Assembly: GCA_037179335.1 (NCBI GenBank)
Contig: JAKZHN010000016.1
Span: 1 to 64,000, forward strand
Direction of reading: 5' to 3'
From: Cyclaneusma minus
Taxonomy: Eukaryota > Ascomycota > Leotiomycetes > Marthamycetales > Marthamycetaceae
DNA: 64,000 bases
In this document: positions 41,270 to 50,464 of the stretch, piece after piece
Layout: each line of letters opens with the position of its first letter
Numbering within the stretch: position 1 is the stretch's first letter
Made by a program: the position numbers and the translations under genes
Notes under the pieces: generated by a model
What the model saw: only the letters and a program-made list of their open reading frames with translations
The model's database searches: none
Told to the model about the DNA's origin: nothing

Positions 41270-42545
41270 TTTAATAATTAAGGTTATAAGCTATAAAGCA
41301 ATTATAGCCTTAGCTGCAATTTTTAACCTTATATTATATTAAATAAATATTAAAATAGCTTTTTTAAATAATAATATAAAAAAGAATATATATACAAAGC
41401 TTTTTACCAATATCCATGGTTCAAATTATATAAAAAAAATTGCAAGCTTTGCAAAGCCCTTTACGATTTAAAGCAATCTTTATATATATAATATAAAAGG
41501 CTTATAGTTTTTTCTGAAATTATTAAATTTAAAGCTCTAATATTAAACTCGGAAATATTTGCTAAAAAAAGCCTATTTATTGCTATTTATATTAATAATT
41601 TATTTATTGCGGGATTTTTTTTGAATAAAATCAATAATATTAAATAAATTTTTAATAAAACATTCAATATATTAAATTTTAATAAATGCAGCTGTTATTT
41701 AAATATAATTATAAAAAACATTATTGCAGTAGAATTTTTTATTTAGGCTAGCGGGCTTATATAAAAAACATTTTTAAAAGATTTAATTATTGGAATTGCT
41801 TTTTATTTAATACGCTAATGGAAATAAATTAAAATTTTTTAAAAAATAGCAATAAAAACTGTAATACGAAATTTAAAAAATAACATATAAAAGCTATTGT
41901 ATTTTTAATATATACTATATTTGAAATACAATTAAATATTATTTTTTTGATTTTCTATTTTAATAAATTTATAAAAAATCTCGGGAAAACATATTGGAAA
42001 ACCCTTATTCAAATATTCCATTATTTTCGAAAAACCACTAATTTAAAATTGGTTTATTAAGGTTTTATATAATCGTTTATTAGCTGGGCTAATTTTAATT
42101 AGGCTAAAAATATTATTATATATTGCTTTATTTTTAATTATTTATTCATAATTAATAGCGCATTAATTAGCTAATTTTTAAAGCGCTAAATAATAATAGT
42201 ATTATTTTTATATAAAATTGAATTAATAGGCTAAATTTAAATTATTAAAAAAGCTATATAGCTAAAAAAGCTATTTAAAAAATTGCAAGCCGTTTTAATT
42301 AATAATTTTATAATTATAATTATTTTTAAAAATATTTAAAATATTTAAATATTGGCTAAAATTTCGCAATTCTATAAATAAACTAAATATATTTAAATTT
42401 AATACCTTTTTTATAAAAAGCAATAGCTTTAAAAAACGATTAATTTTAAATATATATTAATGCAAAATCAGCTTGCCAATGGCTTTATAAAAGCTTTAGA
42501 AAAAAACAAATTTATTTAATTTAGAAATGCGCCAAGGCTTAAAAG
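41270..42545 (+). pseudogene. Ty1/copia reverse transcriptase and RNase H relic
   Basis: Plus-strand translation, across stops and frame changes, shows copia pol in order: SYKAIIALAAIFNL (41,290), INIKIAFLNNNIKKNIYTKL (MDVKTAFLNG-L-EEIYM), LCKALYDLKQSLYI (L-KALYGLKQSP, 41,440), LFIAIYINNLFIAG (LLLYVDDLLIAG, with both Asp now Asn), then RNase H traces near 42,080 (SWANF for DADWAG), KAI-LKKLFKKLQA (42,250), TKYI-I-YLF (H-RTKHIDIRYHF) and MQNQLANGFIKALEKNKF (TEDQLADILTKAL, 42,460). The element lies against the array boundary. Confidence 0.8.
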
Positions 42546-42794
42546 GCTATTTTTTTTGAATGCCGCTAAGAAATATTTGGCCAAAAAAAAAGCAGAGAAA
42601 AAAAATAGTTTAGAAAATTGGATTTTTTTTGCGTTTATTTATAAAAGTGGTTTAAAGATTTTAATAGAACCGATTAGCGCTAAATAGCAATAGGATTTTT
42701 ATTTGCCAAAATTTTCAAATAGCCTTATTTTTACGGTGTTTGAATTAAGTGGAAGTATTAAAATGCCTTAGCAATCAGGCATTTAGCTAAAGCT

Positions 42795-42842
42795 AGCGTG
42801 GCAGAGTGGTTTAAGTATAGGCTTTATACCACACTTAAACCA
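42795..42842 (+). other. tRNA-like head with 9 bp inverted repeat
   Basis: AGCTAGCGTGGCAGAGTGG resembles the 5' end of a tRNA, including a Pol III A box (TGGCAGAGTGG), and the next bases contain perfect inverted arms GGTTTAAGT (42,808-42,816) and ACTTAAACC (42,833-42,841). No B box or acceptor partner is clear downstream. It sits at the switch from AT-rich to balanced DNA. It could be a tRNA fragment, a SINE head or chance. Confidence 0.3.
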
Positions 42843-42882
42843 TCATTTTAATATATCAAGAATCACCACTATATGACCTAGT

Positions 42883-42954
42883 TCAACATGGTGAGGGGTC
42901 TGTAATAGAGTAGTAGGGTCGTTTTGCGCCAGTCTGCGGCGTTGGAGGCGGCAT
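42883..42954 (-). pseudogene. N-terminal stub of the array family
   Basis: The ATG at 42,954 opens a 23-codon frame reading MPPPTPQTGAKRPYYSITDP and stopping at a TGA. It lines up with the start of the member at 43.94-44.84 kb (MASPPPRTGRKRQFSSISEP). The upstream flank is homologous too: TCTTGGGCAAATTGGCGTCA at 42,955 against TTTTGGGCAAATGGCTTCAG at 44,844, and GAGGC-GCG-AGAGAATC further on. The homology ends at about 42,880, near the start of AT-rich DNA. Confidence 0.8.
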
Positions 42955-43939
42955 CTTGGGCAAATTGGCGTCAGATGCTGGAGAAAAGGAGGGTTTTTGT
43001 GACGATGGTGCTCTGCTCACAGCCTGCGGGATCGCGGAGCAGGAAAGAGGATTGTTTGGTGTTTTTCAGAGGGTGAGGTTGGTGGCGGGATAGAAGCTTG
43101 GAAGAGCGCGAATCCGTGGGTGGTGCAGATTGCGAGGCAGCGTAGAGAATCGCCGCTGTCGGTTGAATTTATATTCACCGGTATTTTGTTGCTCAAACTG
43201 TTGAGACTCGAGCTTCTCTTAGCGAAATTACCCGTATTCCCTACCTCACTGACTCACTGGAACTTAGCATTTGATGTAAGAGTGCGCTAAATCGCCTCCC
43301 GATTTTGTGAATCGTCTCCAGCTAGTCCTAATGATACATCAAACTACCTAGGCTTCCACTTCTTTCACTAAAGAAGCAAAATTGAGGCTTTGAGTCAAGG
43401 GCAAACCAATGTCTTGCCCGTCGCTTAGCAAGCATCCGTCTCTTTGCGTTACTTCCCCTTCCAGCCTCCTTTCGCCCTTCCCAACTTGAAACATAGGTTT
43501 TCCTATAACTCTAAATATCTCCAATCACTTGGGATATTTCTCATCGCGTAGGAAAGTTCTGAATTACTCGAGACGGTCCTAATTACTCGAAATATTCCTG
43601 ATCACTATTCACTTCGAATATTTCTGATAACTCGAAATATTCCTAGTTACTCGAAGTATTCCTTCTTACTGGGACAGGGGAAAAGATGAACCTGCCGGAC
43701 TCCGAACCGTAATCACAGAGGATATTCATAACCACTGGAGTTGTTTCTAATCATTGGGAATCACTTCCAATTCTTGGGGACATTTCTGATCACCTGGGAT
43801 ATTTCCAAGACTAAGAAGGGTTTAGACTTTTCTCTTTTCGCCTCCTATGGCTACCTACCTAGGTACCTAGATAGGGGTGTTGCATGTAAGAGCTCGCCTT
43901 TCCTCTTCTCTTCTATGGAGACACTAAGCTGATGTCTCC
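42955..43939. promoter_or_regulatory. 5' flank of the stub, then intergenic minisatellite
   Basis: About 42,955-43,210 is homologous to 44,844-45,070 (the 5' flank of the next member), ending in the shared CCGGTATTTT. From 43,500 to 43,840 there is a degenerate 20 bp minisatellite. No gene is seen. Confidence 0.6.
43500..43840. repeat. Degenerate ~20 bp minisatellite, block 1
   Basis: Successive units such as AATTACTCGAAATATTCCTG, ATAACTCGAAATATTCCTAG and TTACTCGAAGTATTCCTTCT, then looser units ending about 43,810 (ATCACCTGGGATATTTCCAA). It lies just 3' of the member at 43.94-44.84 kb. Confidence 0.85.
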
Positions 43940-44843
43940 CTAGTTTCCGCGAGCTTCTGCCTCCCACATGTCCAAGAGTTCCAGTGACAGGGGAAAGTAA
44001 GTGTGAATCGGACCGTACTTAGCCAAGTTCTCAACCTCCCACTTGAGCCACGCATAGTCGTCATTCCGTGGCATAAAGGCAGGATCCTGTGCTCTTGACG
44101 CCAGCAGCACCTCAACCATCAGCTGATCAGCCGGCTGGTCCGAAGGCCTGCCGCGATTGCCGCGCCCTGAATTATGTTCATCATACGAACAAAATCCCAA
44201 CCTGAAAAGCAATTCCAAGGAAGGTTCAAGGCCACCTGGCAGCTTACTCAAAGCTTGGATTTGATCGACGAATGGCCACATGTTCCAGCTCAAGTTGTCG
44301 CAATCACCATCAAGTGTGAACATCTTCTTGTTGAGCATTTCCACACCTAACACGAGCGCGGTCGTGAAGACTGTGTCCGGCAGGGTTGCGAGATGCTTCT
44401 GGACAAATTCTGATGCTTCTAGTACAAACACAACAAATTGGAAATGAGATGAAAAGGATTGTAAGCGTTGCAGAAGCAATGGACAGAAATATCATACCAA
44501 CTGCCAAGCCTTTCTTGACGATCAACTCTCCCATTTCCTTCACGAGCAGCTCCAGCTTAGCGACAGCCTCACTGGCGCTCTCTGATTGCTCTTTCTCACC
44601 AGCCTTATCCTGTTCTTTCACAGCTTTCTCCTGCGCCTTCTTGTGCTCATCAATCAACAATCTGAGCCCTGGAGACATGGCGTTATCGTTGGAATCCTTG
44701 CAAGTGGACGGGGAGGAGGAGCGGCCGCCGCGGTGACTGGTAGATGGTGCACTTCGCGGACGAGCATTCGACTCTGAGGCTGCGGGTTCAGAGATTGAAG
44801 AGAATTGTCGTTTTCGGCCGGTTCGGGGAGGAGGAGAGGCCAT
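43940..44843 (-). CDS. Array member A, SIM-less coiled-coil family protein
   Basis: Family and function are not recognised. Two exons, 44,498-44,843 and 43,940-44,418, encode 274 residues; the 79 bp intron starts GTATGA and ends TACTAG and interrupts a Gly/Glu codon in phase 1. The start is the ATG of MASPPPRTGRKRQFSSISEP. Residues 1-55 are Ser/Pro/Arg-rich with KRQFSSIS and likely disordered. Residues 57-114 hold SPGLRLLIDEHKKAQEKAVK and a Lys/Glu-rich coiled coil. The C-terminal domain has LSKLPGGLEPSLELLFRLG, GRPSDQPADQLMVEVLLASR, DPAFMP and TYFPLSLELLDMWEAEA. Unlike members B, C and K it has no IIDL motif at the start. It is nearest to the AT-rich block and appears intact. Confidence 0.8.
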
Positions 44844-45487
44844 TTTGGGCAAATGGCTTCAGATGGCGTTCGAGGTGACCTTTGAAGATAGTGTGTGTTT
44901 TTCGGAAGGTGAGCTTGCCGGGGATTTAGGTGCTTAGAAGACCACGATTCCGTCGTTGGTGGAGCCTGGAAGCGAAACGGTCGAAAAGAAGCGCGAGGCG
45001 GCGCAGAGAATCCCAATGTCGATACTGAGTACTCCGTAGGATCTATGATCCCCGGTATTTTACTGCCTATAGTGCCATGATTATGAACAAAAGGCTGCAT
45101 ATGGTCTGTAATCTTAAATCAGTGAAATTCCCGATCACTCGGAATTCTCCTTATTACTTGGGACACTCTCGATCACTTGGATTACTCCCGATTACTTGGA
45201 ATATTCCCAATTACTTGAAATACTCCCGATCACTTGCATTTCTTCCGATTACTCGCACTATCCAGAATCACCTAGAATATCTTTAGTCATTTGAAATATC
45301 TCAATTATTTAGACTCTATAGCCGATTGACCTACGTTCTCATTTCGACCTGTGATGTTTCGACCTTCACCTCAATCGATGAAGAACACAAAGATTTTCAA
45401 GACCTCACTGGAGTTTTGCTGACATTGCTACTCGGTAGTTGAAATTCTCAAGACCACCTTTTGTCTCCTCTTTCTCGGAGACGACGT
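44844..45487. other. Intergenic: 5' flank of A and minisatellite block 2
   Basis: The part next to the ATG is homologous to the 5' flank of the 42.9 kb stub. Positions 45,120-45,310 hold a second block of the 20 bp minisatellite. No gene. Confidence 0.6.
45120..45310. repeat. Degenerate ~20 bp minisatellite, block 2
   Basis: About nine units such as CCGATTACTTGGAATATTCC, CAATTACTTGAAATACTCCC and CCGATCACTTGCATTTCTTC. It is the same motif as block 1 and in the same position relative to a family member, just 3' of member B, so it belongs to the duplicated unit. Confidence 0.9.
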
Positions 45488-46449
45488 CTAGTCGCGGGGA
45501 GCCTCTGCCTCTGCAATAGCTTCTGCCTCCCAAGTTTTCAAGAGCTCCAGCGACAACTTGAACCAATTGTCAATTCCGTGGCCAGCCAAGAGCTTAGCCT
45601 GCTTCTTGAGTTTTGGATACTTCTCTGGCATAAAAGCAGGGTCCTGTGCTTTTCTAGCCAGCAGCAAGTGAACCATAAGATGGTCAGCTGGCTCGTCCGA
45701 TGGTCTGTGGCCGTAGCCACAGCCTCCCATATCCAATTCACCATAAGAATGGTAGCCTAGCTCCATAACCAAGTCGAAGGCCGGCACGAGGCCACCAGGC
45801 CTCTTACTCAGCTCTTTGATCGGCTCCACAAACTCCACCACAGCCTCGCTGAAGTCGTCACTCGTAATGCCAGATTTCTTTGGGTTCCCCTGGTTTTCCT
45901 CGAGTGGCTCGATCGCGAGCTCCATTTTCCGGCGCAGTTCGTCGGATGTTTCGACGACAGCACTTGGTCGGGCACCCAGATGCTTCTGAATGATCCTTGG
46001 TGCTTCCGATAGTTGTTTTTTCGTTAGCTTAGCTGTAAAATAACAGTGTATACAAGGTATTCGGTAAACATACCCAGCGCCAGGCCTCTCTCGACAATGA
46101 ACTCCTCCATCATTTTAGCGCGCTGTTCAAGCTCAGTAATGTACTCAGCATCGCTCTCCGGTCGCTCATAAGCCTCATCCTTTGGTTCAGCTTCTTTCGG
46201 CGCTTCTTTGAACTGATCGATCAAGCTTTGAAGGGCTGGTGAAATGCCATCGGGTTCCGGGTCTGAGCCGTGTTTTCTTCGATAATCGGACGGTGCCATG
46301 CCGCCGGTAAGACTGCGAGCAGTCTTCTTTTTCCGTGGAACACGAGAAGTGGGTTCTGGAACTGCAGGTCTAGAGATTGAAGAGAAGGATCGTTTTTGAC
46401 CGGCTTGTTTCGCGGAGGGAGGACTGCTGAGGTCGATGATTTCGGGCAT
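45488..46449 (-). CDS. Array member B, SIM and coiled-coil family protein
   Basis: Exons 46,074-46,449 and 45,488-46,032 encode 306 residues. The intron is only 41 bp (GTATGT to TTACAG), phase 1, at the family's fixed position after IVERGLAL. Residues 3-9 read EIIDLSS followed by PP, a good match to the hydrophobic SUMO-interacting motif with adjacent Ser-Pro. QKRSFSSIS follows at 18-26, then a basic RKKKTAR patch, SPALQSLIDQFKEA, and a coiled coil (AEYITELEQRAKMMEEFIVE). The C-terminal domain holds LSKRPGGLVPAFDLVMELG, HRPSDEPADHLMVHLLLARK, DPAFMP and FKLSLELLKTWEAEA. SUMO binding and a nuclear location are inference. It is the best reference copy of the family in this window. Confidence 0.82.
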
Positions 46450-46700
46450 ATTGGCGGAAGGCTTTTGACACGGTTGATGCTGTTTATCATCTCTCGGAGC
46501 TCCTCTGATGCGCCATCGTAGTTGACGCCGTCTAGGCCAGAACCCTCCTTGCTCTTCTCCACCGACTCACCGCCAGCACGAGCAGGTGCTGCGGGGCGAG
46601 GATTGGGCTCAGAGACTGAAGGATCAGAGATCGCAGAGAAGGATCGTTTTTGACCTGCTAGGTCCTCTGAGGAAGGGCTGCAGAGATCGACGATTTTCAT
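46450..46700 (-). pseudogene. Array member C, N-terminal stub with SIM-like motif
   Basis: The ATG at 46,700 opens MKIVDLCSPSS, then LAGQKRSFSAISDPSVSEP, matching member B (MPEIIDLSSPP, QAGQKRSFSSIS). The frame continues to SEELREMINSINRV, which aligns with the SPALQSLIDQF segment, and then runs straight into the start of member B with no coiled coil or C-terminal domain. It is most simply a copy truncated by unequal exchange. Alternatively the exon could be spliced into member B to give a protein with two N-terminal modules; no donor convinces me. Confidence 0.75.
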
Positions 46701-47236
46701 CTTGGCCGAACGTCTTTGTAGAGTGGAGGATTTGTGACTGGTAGGAGATGATTGATGAGGATAAATTTTGTGTGGAAGACGCGATGAAAACGCGTCTAGG
46801 GCAAGTCGCCAAGTCACCAAGTCACGTGTGATCTTCGAAAGAAAATTGCTTGGGCCACCCTCGCGCGCGACTCCATGTCCATCGCGATCACCATTCACCA
46901 ATCTGAATCCTGGTACTCCGATGAGCTGAGAGTGATGTGCGTAACATGGACTCTGGTTCCTTAGTATTTTCTATCCATTCATTTGTCCAGCCGAGCTTTC
47001 TTCCGACTTCTGTTGTCTTTCACTCCCTGGTTTCCAGTCTCATTTCTGAATCGTTTCATCACCTCGATTTTCACTTTGAACCTTCACTGCAGCTTTGCAA
47101 AGAACGCAGAATGTTCCATTTGATTTTTTATATTTTTCTGAACTAGCAGACTGGCAATTCAGAAGTGCAGACTGGCAACCCCAGGCTAGCTTCTCCATGT
47201 TCTGTTGCAGTTCTTCCAAACGGCTCTCAGATCCTC
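46701..47236. promoter_or_regulatory. Intergenic between stub C and member D
   Basis: 46,701-46,950 is the 5' flank of stub C. 47,140-47,236 may hold eroded coding sequence 3' of the stop of member D, with a short direct repeat CAGACTGGCAA (47,149 and 47,168). No gene seen. Confidence 0.45.
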
Positions 47237-48091
47237 TCACTGTTCAGCGTTGCGTGCTTCAAGCCTGTGGCGGATCTCAGCGGCTACCTCGGTTTTGGCG
47301 TTTGGACAAGCATGCAGATACTTCTGAATGGAAATCGGAGCTTCTGGAGTTCACATATACGATGTTAGAACTAGACTGTGGGAAAGTCGAACAAAGATGA
47401 TCTTACCCATGGCGACATGCTTTTCGACAATGGAGTCTTCCAACTCCTTGACGCGCTGCTCCAGCTGAGAGATATATTCAGTATCGCTCTCCGGCCGCTT
47501 GGGCGCGGGTCGCTTTCGCTCCTCATCTTCTCGATGCAGCCTATCGAGATACTGGGCCGGTGATTCGTCGGCTTCACCATCTTCCGCTTCGCCGATAGTA
47601 CGAGCAGGAGGCTTGAGTCCAAAATGAGCAGCGTCCTTGGCGGCCTTGAGAGCAAGCGTTCTTGTGAGGAGGGATTGAGGTCTTCCAGGAGTCCAGATAA
47701 GATAGCCACCGCCACGACCTGCTTTTGTGGCGAATTTTGACTCATCGATGACCCAGTGACCGTTGCTGAACTCTTCAGAACAATCGACAGGCTTGGGACC
47801 CAGATTGGCAGCGTCCTTGGCTGCCGAGCAAGCGACTTCCTTTGCAAAGACTCCTTGCGGTTCTCCAGAAGTCCAGGTGAGGTAGCGACCGCCACGGCCT
47901 GCTTTGGTACATACTTTCGACTCATCGCTAACCCAGTAGCCGTTGCTGAAATCCATGCTCGTACTCATTCTCCTACGTCTGGCTGCCGAAGCTGTAGAGT
48001 CGGCGACGGATGAGAAGCCGGACTCCCAGCGTCGCTTTCGGCCTGCCGACTCCTTGGGAGAGGGAATGTTGACCTTGGTAGTGTCGGACAT
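47237..48091 (-). CDS. Array member D, internal repeat, lacks C-terminal domain
   Basis: Exons 47,407-48,091 and 47,237-47,343 encode 263 residues; the intron starts GTAAGA, has a TTCTAAC branch site and ends TCCAG, phase 1 at the family position. The start MSDTTKVNIPSPKE looks like a decayed form of the SIM found in B and C. Residues 48-101 and 108-161 are two copies of a 54-residue unit with FSNG-WV-DESK, TKAGRGG-YL-WT-G-PQ and AAKDAA--G-KP, found in no other member here. A coiled coil (DTEYISQLEQRVKELEDSIV) follows. Exon 2 reads EAPISIQKYLHACP and ends at a TGA after about 35 residues, so the RPSDEPAD and FPLSLEL region is missing. I cannot tell a truncated pseudogene from a working short variant. 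Confidence 0.75.
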
Positions 48092-48314
48092 ACTGATGGT
48101 TGTATGAGGACTGAAAAAGATTCTGAATAGGTGTTGAAGATGATGCGTGAGGAAGGAAGGGGAAAAAGGTTCTTATAGCTTTTAGTGACGGGGTGGTTGG
48201 GAAACTCACTAATTGAACCCATGGGTGAGAATGTTTGGTTGGGGCGGGTGCAGGACATGATGGAAACGCATCGAAAATGATCGCGAAACTCGTTTGGAAA
48301 GTATTTTATCATTT

Positions 48315-48551
48315 TCATGTCTGTAATCTCCCTTCATTCGGCTCTTGCTCGGACGGACTGGACTGTTGTAAGGCCTGACTGACTTGAAACATAGTATTCC
48401 GCCCCATGGCCTGTAGTATGTGAGCCGGAGACAGGTAGAGCACGTGGCTTCTCGGAAGAATCCAATCCACCCCGGCGCGCAAGTACTCATAAATTCTGAC
48501 GTGATAGAGGGGAGGAAAGTGCTTTCCATCGACTAGTGCTTGAACGAACAC
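48315..48551 (-). CDS. Candidate terminal exon between members D and F
   Basis: An open frame of 78 codons without ATG at its left edge. It is preceded on the minus strand by CTCTAAC and CGTTAG, a good branch site and acceptor, so it may be the last exon of a gene or an alternative 3' exon of member F, whose stop is at 48,613. The peptide (VDGKHFPPLYHVRIYEYLRA, then LYLSPAHILQAMG) is unlike the family's C-terminal domain and is not recognised. Confidence 0.3.
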   Translation of the reverse strand: MFVQALVDGKHFPPLYHVRIYEYLRAGVDWILPRSHVLYLSPAHILQAMGRNTMFQVSQALQQSSPSEQEPNEGRLQT

Positions 48552-48612
48552 CTAACGACATACTTCCACAAGTTTGGTTAGAGTAACAGAAAGTATTGTT
48601 CCTCAGAGACAA

Positions 48613-49599
48613 CTAGACGCGAGCTTCCTTCACCCATCTGCCCATAAGCTCCAACGACAGAGGAAATAAAAGCTCCGATCCCCACTCGCGCTGCAACTCC
48701 TCGACCCTGCGCTTGAGCTTTTTGTACTCTCTCGCCTCCGGCACAAAGTTAGCATCCTCAGTTCTTCTAGCCATTAACAGTTCAACCAAAAGGCAATCAG
48801 CCGGCTCATCGGGCCTCCTATCAAACAAACAAAGATACTCGTACTTGTCGAGAAGGGCGCAATGTGCCAGATACAGAAGCAGCTCGTAAGCAGGAATAAG
48901 ACCGCCTGGTCTCTTGCTCAAAGCTCTGATCTGACCAACAAAAGGATGCATAGTACAGACAGGCTTTGCTGATACAGCCTTCATTTGTCTGCGCAGTATA
49001 CGAGCTGCCTTTGACACGGTTATCGTGCTGAAATATGCGTCCCGGCGCGGCTTGAGATAGTCTTGGAAGGACTCAGGGGCCTTCGACAGATCTGTTGCAA
49101 GGTTAAGTAAATACACAGGCAGCTAGGTAGATACCTAGGAAGGGAATTTGTAGCTGTGTAGGATTGGAGCCACCAACCTATTCCGTGACTTTTGCGCACC
49201 AAGAACCCGGACAACTCTTCGATAGCGCTAAGACGAGCTTCGAGTTCCGCAACATACTCGTCGGTGCTTTCTTCTCTTCCAACAGCTTTCTCTATGACTC
49301 TGACTTTGGAAATTTCTTTTCTGGACTTCTGGTATGCGATGAGATACCTGTTGGCTTTTTCCGGGATTTCCGATCTAATCGACTCTGTTTCTAGGGTTAG
49401 ATCATCACGTCGATGAAGCAATTGCGGTAAAAAGCAAGCGTGGGCTCAAAGTACCTTCGAAGCACAGGAGTCTGACCAAATCTTCGAGGATCCTGGTGCG
49501 AGCCTCCAGATTGGCGATATACTCGGCGTCGAGCCTTTTGGCAGCGGTCCCGGCGAGCAGAGCTTGAAGCTCTTTGGACATGGGAGACGCCCGGGTCAT
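48613..49599 (-). CDS. Array member F, duplicated coiled-coil exon
   Basis: Three exons, 49,455-49,599, 49,178-49,390 and 48,613-49,091, give 278 residues. Introns are GTACTT...TCTAAC...CCCTAG and GTTGGT...CTTAAC...CAACAG, both phase 1. The first exon has MTRASPMSKELQALLAG and a coiled coil (DAEYIANLEARTRILEDLVR); the second has another (STDEYVAELEARLSAIEELS), so the coiled-coil segment is doubled. There is no SIM or KR-FSSIS part. Exon 3 is exactly as long as the last exon of member A (479 nt) and holds LSKRPGGLIPAYELLLYLA, DRRPDEPADCLLVELLMARR and LLFPLSLELMGRWVKEA. Internal MSKELQ would be an alternative start six codons in. Function unknown. Confidence 0.78.
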
Positions 49600-49986
49600 A
49601 GCGGTGAAGTGACAGACGGAAAGTAGTTTGGTCCACAGAGTCAGATTGGTGAAGACTGGCGCAAGGTTGCAGGAAGATGACTTGAGGATTGGTTGAAAGA
49701 AAGAAGTTCGAGGAACGCATCTGCTCTTATATGTGGCCCCTTCGAGTCTTTGAGGCCGGTCACGCAAGAACTCCCGAGACTAAACCTAAACTCGGAACAA
49801 AGCTTTTCAAGTGGGACTCACCTATGGAAGATGAGCTGTAGGGAATTAGTAATTGCATGGAGGGACGCGATCTGGACCACAACACGTCTAAACTCAAAAA
49901 TACAAGGTCAGGGATGGGGGCTGGACGCCCTTTGCTTGTAGAAGTTTTTTGGTCCTCCCGGCTTCTACTAGTGGCGTTTGACTGAG
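49600..49986. other. Intergenic, duplicated segment
   Basis: A segment near 49,818-49,870 (GGGACTCACCTATGGAAGAT to GCATGGAGGGACGCG) recurs in altered form at 50,372-50,425 (GGAACTCACCTATGGGCGAC to GCATGGAGGACACAAGG). No gene seen. Confidence 0.5.
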
Positions 49987-50070
49987 TTAGTCGGCGTCCG
50001 AGACGTATGAATGGCGCCTCTTCCGACTGGACTGAGGGACCGCAGTGGCAGATTCGTGGGCAGAAGGCAT
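49987..50070 (-). pseudogene. Array member G, N-terminal stub
   Basis: From the ATG at 50,070 a 27-codon frame reads MPSAHESATAVPQSSRKRRH then SYVSDAD before a stop. SRKRRHSYVSDA corresponds to GKKRHHSFISDA in member K and QKRSFSSIS in B. Nothing of the coiled coil or C-terminal domain follows. Confidence 0.7.
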
Positions 50071-50464
50071 CTTGGTGCGGAGAATATGGCTTGGGGAAGT
50101 TGGCTAAGTAAAGGTAGCGAAAGTGGGTTATGAGGGTGACACTTGAGAGCTTCGAATAGCGGCACGATCCTGCTCTTGAGTGCTATTGCGTCGATATTCG
50201 GAGGATAAGACACTCAGGCTAGCAGAGCAGTAGAGTTGTGATGAAGCCCGAGGCAAGCGAAGAAAAATAGCGCAGGAGGAAGAGAACTGCGGGGAAGCCA
50301 TTTACTTTCTAGGCACCTTGGATCACACGGATCGACGGAACTCAAATTTCGGGTTGAAAAGTTACGGCCACGGAACTCACCTATGGGCGACCAGTAATTA
50401 CTAACCGCATGGAGGACACAAGGAAGATGCGTCTTGTATAAGGTTACACCCAAAAGCAAATCTG

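Noticed and set aside
44386..44777. Plus-strand ORFs opposite member A
   Set aside because: Antisense to exon 1 and intron of A, whose exon structure is supported by the family pattern.
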